Of a DNA stretch of 64,000 nucleotides, positions 1 through 11,559 are shown piece after piece. The translations under genes and the position numbers were made by a program. Under the pieces are notes generated by a model. It did not search any database. It was not told where the DNA came from and saw only the letters and a program-made list of their open reading frames with translations. Numbering within the stretch: the first letter of the stretch is position 1; each line of letters starts with the position of its first letter. This DNA comes from Epiperipatus broadwayi. Its lineage: Eukaryota; Onychophora; Udeonychophora; Euonychophora; Peripatidae. Location of the stretch: the NCBI GenBank assembly GCA_028023455.1, contig JAQFVV010000064.1:2083825-2147824 (forward strand), read 5' to 3'.

Positions 1-19
1 AAATTAATATATATATATA

Positions 20-430
20 TAACCATTAAAAACCAGTCACCACTTGAACATACCAATATAGACAGTAATCAATATTTCTCACTGTTGTCAAGGCAACCTC
101 TTTCCTTTTAATAGCAACAGTGGAAATTCACTCCTACTAATAGTTCAATGAATATATATGGACACTTAAAGATTGCAACGTGACCACAGAGAATGAAATA
201 TTGATACAATGAAGTTTAAATAAACCTCTTTAAATATGAAATAAACATGTCCATGTAATGAAGACTAATAAATAGTCAATTATAACATTAGAAACTGTAA
301 TACTTTTAAATTGCTTGGGTATTATTTAAATAATAAATGAAATAATGCTTAAAGCTAACAGTGACAAATACTGATTACTATCTATTATCTATATTGGTAT
401 GTTTAGATGGTGACTGGTTTCTAATGGTTA
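20..430. mobile_element. MITE-like element with about 60-70 bp terminal inverted repeats
   Basis: Positions 21-82 are the imperfect reverse complement of 361-430; the right arm carries a few extra bases. Both ends begin TAACCATTA when read inward, so a TA target is possible. The interior has no open frame. It carries the motif TTGTCAAGGCAACC (about 87-100), which recurs near 9832, 11445 and 14741, so this is one member of a dispersed non-autonomous family. The class is not assignable without a transposase. Confidence 0.75.
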
Positions 431-464
431 CATATTATCCCATTTTGCTTTAAGCATTATTTCA

Positions 465-466
<2 letters not shown>

Positions 467-509
<43 letters not shown>
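467..509. repeat. (TA)n microsatellite
   Basis: Uninterrupted TA dinucleotides just outside the right end of the MITE. Similar tracts occur throughout the window. Confidence 0.9.
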
Positions 510-510
<1 letters not shown>

Positions 511-513
<3 letters not shown>

Positions 514-2438
514 AAATATTCAATGGTAATGGGTCCCATAAATCTTCAAATAAATATGATTGTTGAGTGGTTAATAAAATGTGAATAAAAATGATTCAGT
601 TCAAATACATATAATAATAGTAACCAACGTGATGATGATGATTAATTTATAATGTCAGTAGAAGTCCTTCCAGAAGTGTTTTATTTGTTTTTCAGTTTCA
701 ATAAAATTAAAATAAAAATGAAACTTTCAGGCACCAAACCTTGGAACTAGAGAATTTACTTTTGGAAAACTTATTAACTTTTGATCATCATCATTTACAA
801 ATTATTACCACCACCCCTGCATGTCCCCTAGTGGATTGCATAATTTTTTAGGGTTGTGGATATTATTAGCATATTGGATATTAAAAATGTTATGTTTGTA
901 ATAATTTAGAGAAACAAACACAAACTAAATTGATTAATAAAAAAATAATTTAACAACTATTGCATATATTTATATTTGCAACTATTAGTGCTACACAAAA
1001 TATAAAATATAAATTACATTATAATTTCATTTTAAGTTTAAGAGCTTATAATATCTATATTGATAAGATTTTACTATGTGAAATATTTAAACAGTTCCAA
1101 AACATGGTTTTCTGCAGATGTTATTCTTTTAATATATTTATGGTTGTCTTCATTAATTTTTCTGATCACAGTAGTTCTTCCCTTTAGACACTGGTGATGT
1201 TAGAAAGTAAATACAGAAGCAGTAGTAAAATTATATAAAGTAGAATGTCAGTAGGTTTTGGGTAGTTCTTGCAGCATTGTTAATTTTTCTTTCACTGCAT
1301 TATTACCATAAGCACTGGCTGGTTTTAGCAAACTTCAGCATTAGATTATAGATGTGACTACAGTTTCAAAATATTTTGGCTGGTGTGATCCAATCACACT
1401 TAATAGTTTTCTGCTAGTTCTCAGCACTGGATCACAACAACAGTTGTTAATGTTGATGCTTCTGTTTGACTGCACTTAGACTTGACAGGAATTCTTTAGT
1501 TGTTCATTTCAGACCTATTTATACCTATTTAATGTTTCTTCATTCTCTTCACATGTTGTGGAAACAATTTTACACCTATATCATAATTTCATACATAAGT
1601 TTATGAAAGAAAAAATAGTTTTTTTCATTTTATTTACATTAGGTAGCCAATAGAAAGAAGAAAAAATCATTGCTAACATTTGAACCTCAAATGATAACTT
1701 CTAAAATACTATTAATTTTAAAATTTTAATAGTATAATAGCTTGGCCATTCAATTTAATATAAAAATGCCATTTGTAGTATGATGTCTCTACATTAATAT
1801 TTTACTTATAATAATAACTATAATATGTATTATAATAAGGTTAATATTTACATTATTAATTAATAGTTTTACTATTAACTAAATTAAATGGATTAGTAAT
1901 GGCTATATGTTTAGGATTAATATTTATCATCATAATATATAAGAAAATTATTACAATTTGATTTACAAGTTTCAAATTTTCTAGAAGCATATCTTTGACA
2001 CCATTGTTACTAATCATTTATATTTAGCATATTATTTTTTGCCAATACACACATTTTACACACTATTAAAGATTAATGTATTTGGTTTTTTTTTTTGTTA
2101 AACATAACCATATGGTATTATTAATAAAACTTCAATACTGAATCAATATGAAATGTATATAGGAATTATTTACTTTTTCATATGTCTTTATTCCTATGTT
2201 TCAAAATTATATTGTGGAATGAAAATTTTAAGTTATATATAAAAAAGTAAGAAAATTTTAGTTAAAGAAAATAAAATAATGATGCATCTCTTACTCAGAT
2301 TTCTAAATAAATTGATAAATGTATAGAAACAGATTAATCAGAAAATAGATAACATTTAAAAAATTATTTGTTATCTACATTGTCAGTCTTAACTTCAGAA
2401 ATGTGAATTTAATGATATATATATATATATACACACAT
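511..2438. other. AT-rich non-coding stretch
   Basis: No recognisable gene. A 75-codon open frame at 960-1187 has low-complexity composition expected by chance in AT-rich DNA. Short homopolymers and an AT microsatellite next to the following MITE are the only structure seen. Confidence 0.6.
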
Positions 2439-3319
2439 ACCTGGGTCTCATTTTATGTGGATTATTTTAATGCGATTTTGAAGTTATGTGATTCATGTTT
2501 CTTTTTAATATCCTTCATATTTCACTATATTTATTAGATATCAAGAAATTTAAATTATTAATAACATATTTTGACTTGAAATAGTTTTTTTTTTTCAAAA
2601 ATATAATGATATATTAGCAGCTAATGTGAATATGTTCTGAAGCTGTATTTAAAACCTTAGCTTCTATGTAAATAACCTACTTATACTAATGAGTAAATAA
2701 TAATAATAGATTTATACATACGTATAAAAATATCACAATAAATATTCAAAAATTTTAAACTTTTAAAATGTATTTTATTAGATATTAACAGAAATATTTT
2801 TTTAGATTTTTAAAATAAATAATAATGAAGATTTTATTGATTTTATAAACTGAAAATAATCTTTCTAATGATAATGCATAATCTTTTTGTTTTGATTGCG
2901 ATCTCATTTTTTTAATATAGAAACAGAAAATCATTAACAGCACAAGATTGAAAGTGGTGCTAGTTATACATCATGTCACGAATCTGATTTCTCACAAACA
3001 AACGCATATTGTCAAATAGTGGTAATGATTAAAATATGTATGAAAAATGTAAACTTAAATACTGTAGTTAATAAAAAAAGTTTGTTTTGTATTAATTTTT
3101 TTCAAATATTTGAAATTTTTTATTAGTCATACTTTATTTCATTATTTTTTTAATGCGAATTTTAAAGTAATTTTTCCTTGTTGCTTTGTTTTTATGCCAA
3201 TTCTGAAAATTACAGAACCTATCCCCCATTTTTCAAGATAAGTTAAGTTTATTTTTGTGTGATTTCTTTTGTGCACATTTTCTGAGGAACCTATCTACCG
3301 CATAAAATGAGACCCAGGT
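2439..3319. mobile_element. 881-bp MITE-like element with 22-bp terminal inverted repeats
   Basis: Positions 2439-2460 (begins ACCTGGGTCTCATTTTATG) match the reverse complement of 3298-3319 with one mismatch in 22. The interior is AT-rich with no transposase frame. The flanks are TA repeats, which hides any target duplication. The ends recall DNA transposons of the Tc/mariner/pogo group, but that assignment is only a guess. Confidence 0.75.
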
Positions 3320-4461
3320 GTATATATATATTGGCCATGTTTATTATTCTTGATGGCATTTGGTATGAGAATAGTGATAAATATACTCATTACATTTCAG
3401 AGCAGAATAGCAAATGTTTGATGAAGGTTTTTTTGTAATACTTATTCATATATATTTATTGAAATTCGCAGTTTAAAATAATTCAGAGAGGCAAATAGTT
3501 TTACTCAGGGTAATAGAAATACACAGAAAATATTATTTACAATTGTTTCTCAAAATTGTTTTAGCAAAGCACCATTTTAACATTCATACACACCAATAGG
3601 TGAGCCATTTGGTTTCTTGCATACAGGAATAGCACAAATTTGTGAATTTTGTTGCCATGAGATTGTTATTTGTATGAAATTTTCTAAAATAAACATTTAA
3701 TTTTCTATAGTTTTAAATAATCTTCAAATTAAAACTTTCAGTTCCTTTCAAAACCCAACTCATTATTTTTTTAAAATATACTTCCAGAATTGTTTATTAA
3801 AATAATAATGTGCTTGTTTTTCTTTATATAAATACACTGCATTGAATTTCAAAAGTAAAAGATATTAACTAATTTAACATAATTAAAAATAATTCGATTT
3901 AAGACATAAACTCCAATCACATTTATAGAAATTCATTTACATTTTAATAAGAATGCAAATTAAGATAAGGATTACTGTTTATCCTTAATCTTATTTATAT
4001 ACACACTTTTAATTGTATTTACTTATACAATTACAAAAAAGAATTATCCATTATGTTTAAATTACTACAAAAAACATAGATTGCAAAATTTAAAAAAAAG
4101 TTGATACAATGTAAATCTAAGGGTATAATTTTTTCAAAATATCACTGTATTATTGAGTATAATCAATAATCAAATCATGGTTTATTCATCCTCCTCTTTA
4201 CATTTATAAACTTATCTAGCCTTGAGCATTATTGATTTTATTATTTAAGTAATACATTGTTGGAGTACAATTTGAAAGATGTAATTGTTCTTTGAAAGCT
4301 ATAATTAACTATTTGTTAGTCTGCATTCAAAACAGGTTATATTTACCCATTTAACGCGGTTTATTTAAACTTCTTTGTATCAATAATTTCACTCTCTGTC
4401 ATCAAATTGCAATCTTTAATATCTCTATTGTAGTGGACACTCAATCCATCCCTGATCACAG
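3320..4461. other. AT-rich non-coding stretch
   Basis: No open frame, RNA gene or clear repeat was identified. It contains poly-A/T runs and short AT-rich direct repeats only. Confidence 0.5.
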
Positions 4462-4852
4462 TGGGATAAAAGAATACATTTATTAATAAAGAATAGGGAG
4501 TTAGAGAGATGGAAAAATAGTATGGAGAGTAAAAAGAGTTTAAATATATATATAGAAATAAACAGTATATTAAGTGTGATTTAATATATGATAATAGTAA
4601 AGAAAGTAGTTTATTATTTAAGGCTTGAACGGGATCTTTAGCTACAAGAGAAAAGATAAAGGGGATTTAGATATAAAGGTTATAGAGTTGACAAAGATTA
4701 TGTTGTGGAAATGGGATGAAGCAGAATATGGGAAAACTTAGAGTGGGGAATGGAAAATAAAGTGGCTAACAGGTTTATCTGGGCATAATTGCTGAGATAT
4801 TCTTGACTTCATTTAAGGAGAAGCTACAATACATCACATCAACATCACATCT
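4462..4852 (+). mobile_element. LINE 3' fragment (first of two adjacent copies)
   Basis: This stretch repeats the 3' end of the LINE that follows: 4462-4852 is alignable to about 5717-6297, including the segments that begin GGCTTGAA and GTGGCTAACAGG. About 200 bp of the zinc-knuckle region are missing, so it is internally deleted. It ends in a CATCACATCA-type tail just before the second copy. It is either an earlier 5'-truncated insertion that the second copy landed behind, or part of a tandem duplication. Confidence 0.75.
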
Positions 4853-4855
4853 AAT

Positions 4856-5575
4856 TTGTTTGTGTTATATTTAAGTGAAATGGAAAGAGCAATAGAAAGA
4901 TTAGAAAGGAGGATAGAGATACTGTTAATAGGTGGTAACGGAATATATATTTTGTCAGGTCTTTTTTTTGTGGATGATATGTTTTTGTGTGCAGAAAGAA
5001 GAGAAGATATGGAAGTTATGCTGATAACATGTGCAAGGGTGGGTAAAGAAATGGGGATTAAATTTAGTGAAGAAAAATCAAATATAATGATGGTTAATAC
5101 TGTAGAAAGAGAAGATCTAGAATTTTTATTGGGAGATATTAAGTTAAGTGTGGTGAATAGATATAGTTATTTGGGGATTATTTTAAGTAATCAGAAAAAT
5201 TATTTGGATGAATGGGAGAAAAAATTGATAAATGAAGCAAAGAAAAGAAAGGGATTGATAAAGAAATTAACATTGTTTTCATATAATAAATATGATGTAG
5301 CTAGAGTTATATGGAAGGGAGTTGCAGTAGCAAGGTTAACATATGGTAATGATACATTATGTGTTAGTAAAGGGGTATTAGATTATTTAGAAAAAGTTCA
5401 AAGGGAAGTAGGAAGACATGCATTGGATGCATATATATGGACAGCAAAGGAGGCAATTCAAGGAGAAATGGGATGGTCAAGTTTTCATATGAGAGATGCA
5501 AAAAGTAAAATGAAAATGTTTGGTAGATTGCAGTTTATGGATAATAAAAGAATAGCCAAAATAGTATTTAATTAG
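4856..5575 (+). pseudogene. LINE reverse transcriptase fragment (palm, thumb and C-terminal part)
   Basis: An open frame of 239 codons encodes the back half of a non-LTR retrotransposon reverse transcriptase. Residues 38-41 are FVDD, the catalytic F/Y-A-D-D box with Ala changed to Val. They are followed by the usual block with EEKSN and, later, a YLGIIL motif near residue 105. The fingers and the endonuclease are missing, so the copy is 5'-truncated; the first codon is an internal TTG, not a true start. A related minus-strand copy at 57857-59378 carries the preceding RQECPMSPILF fingers motif. The element would copy its RNA into nicked target DNA. This copy is dead: there is no N-terminus, and stops interrupt the frame after 5575. 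Confidence 0.85.
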
Positions 5576-5888
5576 GTTATGAGTAAAGGGCAGGTAACAA
5601 GATGGGTGAAAAAAGTAATGTAGTATGCAAAAGATTTGGATAAAGAATTTATATCAGTATATTTGTACAAAAGATGGGATGATTGTGTTAAGAGGATTGT
5701 TGAGTGTTATAGTAGTAAGGAATGGGATAAAAGAATAGATTTATTAATAATGATTAGGGAGTTAGGGAGATGGAGAAATAGTAAGGAGAGTAAAAAAAAG
5801 TTTAAATATATATAGAAATAAACAGAATATTAGGTGTGAGATAATATATGATAATAGTATGGAAAGTAGTTTATTGTTTAAGGCTTGA

Positions 5889-6128
5889 ATGGGATCTTTA
5901 GCTACAAGAGAATATACATGTAAATGGAAAAATATGGGTGATTTATTTTGTAAATTATGTAAAGAAGAAATAGAAAATATTAAGCATTTGTTAATTGAAT
6001 GTAAATGTTTGAAAACAGGAAGGGTACATATAATGAAGTTATGGAAGAATAAATATGAAAAAAGTAATTATACAGAAAATGGATTATTGGTTTTTATGCT
6101 GGGTTTGGAAAAGATAAGAGGGATTTAG
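5889..6128 (+). pseudogene. LINE C-terminal zinc-knuckle fragment
   Basis: This is the downstream continuation of the same LINE in a separate open frame. Residues C21, C24, H33 and C38 form a C-x2-C-x8-H-x4-C knuckle, the typical nucleic-acid-binding tail after the reverse transcriptase in many LINE families. The stops between 5575 and 5889 show decay. The 3' untranslated part (6129-6297) ends in CATCACATCA-like repeats, which would be the element's 3' tail. Confidence 0.75.
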
Positions 6129-6297
6129 ATAGAAAGGCCATAGAGTTGACAAAGATTATGTTGTGGAAATGGGATGGAGCAGAATATGGGAAAACTTAAG
6201 TGGCTAACAGGTTTATCTGGGCGTAATTGCTCAGATATTCTTGACTTTCGTTTAAGGAGAAGCCACAGTACAACACATCACATCACATCATCACATG

Positions 6298-8339
6298 GAT
6301 CAGGGAGAAACAAGAAATCTTAAATATTGTTCAGACAATTGAGAAATAAAAGCACTAAGACAAACATCAGCCAAATTAAGTTTAAACAATTCTAAAGTTT
6401 TATTTATAAAGTAAAGATTATCACACACAAATTATAATTATATCAGGTGTGTACTAGGAAGAATAAAATGTCAATGCTCTGGCAAATAAATTTAAAGCAA
6501 CTTGTAAAAGATAAAATGAATCTAGTAAACAAAATATTAAAATTTGACCTAGATTTTTATAAATTAAATTATCAGAAAGTGTATATGAGTTAAAAATATG
6601 AAAACATTAAATACCTTAGCAGAAAGATATGTTATATCACCTAGAATTTAAATGGCAATTAGAAGTATCTTCCTGCTAGTGGTTCACCCAAACCAATTCT
6701 ATTCATTTTATAGAGATCTAAAAAAGGGGGATGCATGTAGAGAACCAACAGGACAGTGCAGATGAACTTTTCTTAGTCCAGAAAAGAAACATTGAAACTA
6801 AGAATGTCATATTTCTGCAAAATACTCATGGACAAGTATGTTTAAACCAGCCAAGGTTAGTCCCACACAAGAAAAGGTCAGATTATGGATTACATTATCT
6901 GAACCATAGAAAATAAAATTTCCACCAAGAAAAACAGAACAATATATTTGATAAACCACCAGCCAAAAGATCAGTGGTTTGCACACAGTGATTTAAGTTA
7001 ATTATTGGACAATAAAATACAAATAGGTGAGCAAATTAAAATTTTGAATGACTGCAAAAGCATTTAGAAAGAGTTAAGCATATAAAATATAAACTCACAA
7101 TACACTCTCCAATAAACAAAATGTAAAACAAACTGGGAATCTTAAAACTAAGATTCCCAGACACACTATAAATATAAGGAAAAGCAAATGCAGTTAATAA
7201 ATGAAAGATTAAATAATTATTAAAACTACAGATTTATTTTTAGGATGAACTGAGATTTAACTAAAGAATATATTTTGGAAAGAATAAAAAAATGTATTTA
7301 CCTCACAGTAAAGCAAAGTTCATGTAATTTCAAAGAGTGCACACTTTTATTTAAGTTCATATTTCAGGTGCTTTCTCTTCATAATGGCAACTGTAGAGGC
7401 ATATTGGGGATCCAGTTTATTCTAGAATTTCATAGAATGACTGAAGAACAGCTGGAATTCAGGGATTCATCATTTGATTAAGTTGGCAAGGCATGTTGGA
7501 GGTTAGAATATGTATGGCAGTGAGTTTTGACATCATGAAGAAACAAAATCTTTTAACAACTGCAAATTTTTAAAAGGAAATTCAATGTTCAAACTGCTAA
7601 CAATATGATACAGATCTCAGCAAGCTATAATGAATACTGAATCTATCACTTTGAAGAAGCTTGTTCTAGCCAAGAATAATCTCTATTGTCTGAAATTTGT
7701 GGGGTTATTTATACCCACACTCCATTTCCCATGCAAACTTTCTTGTTTTCCCATTCTATGCCTTAGGGCAGGACAATTCTCAATCTCCCACTCAAACTAA
7801 TTAGGAATTCTAACCAGGGATTATTTTAAACAAAAACAACAACACAAAATTAAATCTCTGCTTTTAGAATTAAATTAGAAATGACTGTAATGAAAATAAA
7901 AGAAACAGGAATGTAATTAACAAGTTTGCTTGTTTTTAATTAATTTGATAAAAAAAAAAAAAAAAGTAAAAACAAATGGTAAAAAAAAACTATTTTAAAA
8001 TCAATTATATATATATAATAATAATAATGGTATTGGGCCAAGGCCAAATTGGCACATGTATATAAAATAATTTTGTCGTAAAAAAATTATTAAAACAAAA
8101 AAAATCTTTTGGAAAAAAGAATTTGAAATAAAAGTTACAATTAATTACTTTAAAGAGGGGAGAGGGAGTTTTCCTATAAAAAAAATTAAAAGTTAAAAAT
8201 CTCTTTTCATTCCAGTTTAGTAGAATAAATGCGTAGATATGTGCGATGGTAAATAGAAATAAATGTTAGCTTATTAATAAGATAAATGCATGTTAGAATA
8301 ATATTAAAAAAAAAAAATAATAATAATAATTGAAATGAA
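6298..8339. other. Non-coding stretch, one perfect hairpin
   Basis: No gene recognised. The only clear structure is a 12-bp perfect hairpin with a 4-nt loop at 7133-7160. The short open frames at 6731-6916 and 7275-7481 have no recognisable domain, signal or conserved pattern. An A-rich tract and AT repeats lie at 7950-8030. Confidence 0.5.
7133..7160. other. Perfect 12-bp hairpin
   Basis: CTGGGAATCTTA, loop AAAC, then TAAGATTCCCAG. It is a perfect stem and more GC-rich than its surroundings. It could be a MITE remnant, a structured RNA stem or a chance palindrome. Confidence 0.8.
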
Positions 8340-8870
8340 ATGTATTTAAAAACACAGTGGTGGGCTACTAAAGATATAAAAACAATACGTTTATGAAAGC
8401 TACTAATAATCAAGCAATCAATCAAAAAACACATTGTCATAGGATTAGTTATGAAGGAATTTCGACAACACCTATTGCACTTATTCCCAGAGGATATCAA
8501 AACGAAAACAATTCACAGATATAAATAGCTAGATTTTATCGGACAGGCTAGTTTTAAGTTTGCAATTCAGTCTAGTTTCCAGTGACAGTTTGTTTCAGTA
8601 CAATTTCTATTATGTATACAGAAACCAACATGCACTGTTGAGCAACCTTGGAAATATACACTTGTGCTCCAGCCTTTTTGTCCAACAGGATCATCAAAAC
8701 CTGCCTGTGAAATAATGTCTTCATAACAACTCCAAAATCCTCCGTCAAACGTTCAACTGTCTTCAAGAATAAAACAAATGGATTCGCATAAAATCTCTTC
8801 AAGAATCGTCAAAATCTAACTGGTTAGATATAATCCATCAGAAGCAGCAGAAGCAGCCAATGACAAGAAA
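8340..8870. other. GC-richer island with overlapping coding-like frames
   Basis: Base composition is less AT-rich than in the neighbours. On the minus strand a 76-codon frame runs 8802-8572. A second minus frame encodes a Cys/Trp-rich stretch of about 55 residues (FWSCYED ... GCSTVHVGFC ... CTETNCHW) ending in TGA near 8569. On the plus strand 8345-8516 encodes a Lys/His-rich stretch with one stop. I recognise no family in any of the three frames. It could be an exon, a decayed transposon or a retrocopy; composition alone suggests it is not ordinary intergenic DNA. Confidence 0.35.
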
Positions 8871-9359
8871 AAAAAATCCTAGGTATATATTTTATTATTA
8901 TCATTTATACGTAGTAGTCACCACTGTAATTTGTAAATATTCAAGATTCAAATTATATGAACTCTATCATACATAAAATGAACTATTGATATGTGTGTGT
9001 AAGTTTCAAATGCTATTAATGCTTTATTATTATGTTTGTGAATGTGAAATGATTTAAAGGTCAAAGATTATTTATGCTTTTTTCTTAAAATATATTATTA
9101 TTATTCTAGGTTAAAATATATTATCATGTGTTAATTTAAAAAAAATGTGCATGTGTTAAAATTGGATTTATAGAAATGTTTATAATGCGTTAATGTTAGT
9201 TAATAAATCATCTTTAAAACTTAATTAATGATAAGCAAAATAAATTATCTTTAAACGTAAACTTTATTTGTCGGTCAATTCTTCTTACCAACCTTTTATT
9301 AATTATTTCCACCACCAATTTTTGTATAATTTGTTATTGAATAAAATTAGACTGAGCTA

Positions 9360-9560
9360 GTTTGAGGAAATGTTTCGAGCGCTGGATTATGAGCCTACTG
9401 CCCGAATACATTAGTCCTTTGGACTAGCTGGCACCGGGAGTTTACTCCAAAACAAATAAAGTATTTGGATAGTAGGGGTTTCAATCTAGCAGCCGAGATG
9501 GGCCATTGTTGATAGTTAAAGCTATCAATAAGATCTCCCATTTTGCAGGAACGTGCCAGC
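9360..9560. repeat. GC-richer structured island, possible SINE
   Basis: This block is far richer in GC than its flanks and has two clean hairpins. One is TAGTCC/GGACTA with a TTT loop (9412-9426). The other is TTGATAG/CTATCAA (9509-9528). No open frame is present. The size and composition fit a SINE or structured-RNA-derived repeat, but no A/B box is convincing. Confidence 0.4.
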
Positions 9561-10411
9561 TCGTTCACGTATCATTTATAAGATTATAAATGTATATGAA
9601 AGGAGTTTGAAACCGGTCAAAACTTATATACATATAAGTAAGTGGTTTCAGCGGTTCGACCTGGTACAGTATATTTTAGACATAAACGAGTATGTGTGTT
9701 AATACACATACTCTTATAAACAATTTTTTAAATAGCTTTATTGATTTAAATTTAACAAAACCAAAAGTTAGTTTTATTTTTGGTGAAGCAACTTTTGAGA
9801 TGGATACTATCCGTTCAATATAAAAATAAGTTGCCTTGACAACAGATTGAGATTGCTGAATGACATTAATGTCATTATTCTCTAAGTATAAACTGCTTTC
9901 AATAATTTTACATGTATGTATATACATACAGGGTTGCCCAAAAAAAAAAAAGTATATACATACATGTGTGTGCATATGTATCTAATAAATAAGTGTTTGC
10001 AGTGCTAAATATTTATATATTATATTTTGAGATTAATTTATTACAACTAGTCATATGTAATTAATATATCCTCTAACATCCACACATAACAATAAATATT
10101 CCATAAAAGATATTTCTTTATCTTTTTTCTCTTTTATACATCTGAAATATTGTCTGCAATGCCTTTTTTTTTTATTAGAAAAGAACAATTCTTTTAATCA
10201 ATCAAACATTTATTTCTAAATAATTTAATCACTGATTGATATGTATATCTGACAAGTAAAAAAATTATTTTATTTTTAATCTTGCTAACGATGATTTAAA
10301 TACTAAATATTAAGTAATAAATACAAATTTACAGAGCAAACTGTTCATATTTGAGTCCTCTTTGGAAAGATTACAAATTAATAAAATTTCATACTTTTTT
10401 TACATGTCAAA

Positions 10412-10482
10412 GCATTGACCAGGATGCGACCCCGAGCCAGCTGCTTGGAAGACAGTTATGCTAACCACTAGACCACCAACAC
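10412..10482 (-). tRNA. tRNA-Gly(TCC)-like sequence, possibly a pseudogene or SINE head
   Basis: The minus strand reads as a 71-nt cloverleaf. The acceptor arms GTGTTGG and TCAATGC pair over 7 bp with three wobbles. The D arm region is TGGTCTAGTGGTTAGCA. The anticodon arm has loop CTTCCAA, giving anticodon TCC. This matches the usual animal tRNA-Gly(TCC) almost along its whole length. The T arm is weak: the loop reads GTCGCAT, so the B box departs from GGTTCGANNCC at two places. No TTTT terminator follows within about 10 nt. It is a real tRNA-Gly derivative, more likely decayed or SINE-related than an active gene. Confidence 0.6.
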
Positions 10483-10939
10483 TTTGTCATAAAACTTTCC
10501 AGACAAATATGTCAATCAAGTTTTAAATATTTAGAAATATATTTTTGATTGATTAAAAGAAACCATCCCTTCTATCTTAATGTAAGGCAGACAATTTCCC
10601 AGATACATGAAGGAGGGGAAAGTTACAGCAGTATCTCTTCTGCCTTTAAAATGTATTTTCATGTACTGATGCCAGAGGGCACTTTAATAATATATATATA
10701 TATATATAAAGGGTTGCAAGGAGTTAACCTCAGAACCTTATATATATATATATCACATCACCACAGTTTTTAAATGAATAAAATATTATATATAATACAA
10801 TTAATTCATGGCATACATATATATAAGCTTTAATGATTATCATGAACATAACGTTATTAAATTATCATGTCTGACATAAATTTCTTGTATACTATATATA
10901 TATATAATTAAAACTACCCCAAATCTTTATGCTTGTAAT

Positions 10940-10940
<1 letters not shown>

Positions 10941-10983
<43 letters not shown>
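10941..10983. repeat. (TA)n microsatellite beside Ig exon E
   Basis: TA dinucleotides begin about 28 bp beyond the donor of Ig exon E, within the following intron. Confidence 0.9.
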
Positions 10984-10985
<2 letters not shown>

Positions 10986-11010
10986 TCATAAATTTTAAAA
11001 TCCACATTAC

Positions 11011-11341
11011 CTTGAGAGGCAATTGGTAAGCTTAAAGGTTTGTCATATTTATAGAGTTCACCAATATAAGCTTGGCATGTTAGCAATACCATATTATTTA
11101 TTACATAATGTTGTTCAGCTTTAAATGTAATTGATAAGTAGATTTTATAATAGCCGTCATTCTCTGAAATATTCAGAATTGGTTTAAAAGACTCATTTAT
11201 TTCTAAGTTATTGATAAACCATTTTAATTCTGGCACTGGGACACACATTTATTAAACTGCATTCAGCATTTATTGTATCATTGATAGTATACTGGTTTCT
11301 ATTAGAATTGAGATGAATAATAGGTCCATTATCTGGCAACG
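11011..11341 (-). CDS. Ig-domain exon E (frameshifted)
   Basis: Exon of a large minus-strand immunoglobulin-superfamily gene. The acceptor is a T-rich tract ending TTTTTTAG before 11341; the donor GTAATG follows 11011. The first part encodes LPDNGPIIHL and then INAECSL, with the B-strand Cys at residue 27 exactly as in exons A and C. The C-strand Trp (ELKWF), the F-strand Cys (VLLTCQAY) and the tail are in the next frame. The switch lies at about 11231-11252. The exon is 331 bp, one more than a multiple of three, while the other four are all multiples of three; this fits a 1-bp insertion. It may be a broken exon, an individual allele or an assembly error. An internal CCCAG acceptor would restore phase 1 but would lose strands A and B. 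Confidence 0.8.
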
Positions 11342-11403
11342 CTAAAAAAGATTAAAAAAAAACAGTATTAAACATATTTATGGGTATGTATACATATGTA
11401 TAT

Positions 11404-11558
11404 AACAATCAAAGCTTAATAAAACAATGGAACCCACAATATTTTGTCAAGGCAAATTCTTCAGAGAAAAGATGGTTGCCTTAACCCATCATATATTTAT
11501 TAGTAATTGACTTGACAAGAGACCATATATTCTATTGGTTTATTAAGCTTTGGCTGTT
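11404..11558. mobile_element. Short MITE-like inverted repeat
   Basis: Positions 11404-11432 and 11530-11558 are imperfect inverted copies sharing CAAAGCTTAATAAA. The 155-bp element sits in the intron just upstream of Ig exon E. The interior contains TTGTCAAGGCAA, the motif shared with the elements at 20-430 and 14.7 kb. Confidence 0.65.
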
Positions 11559-11559
11559 C

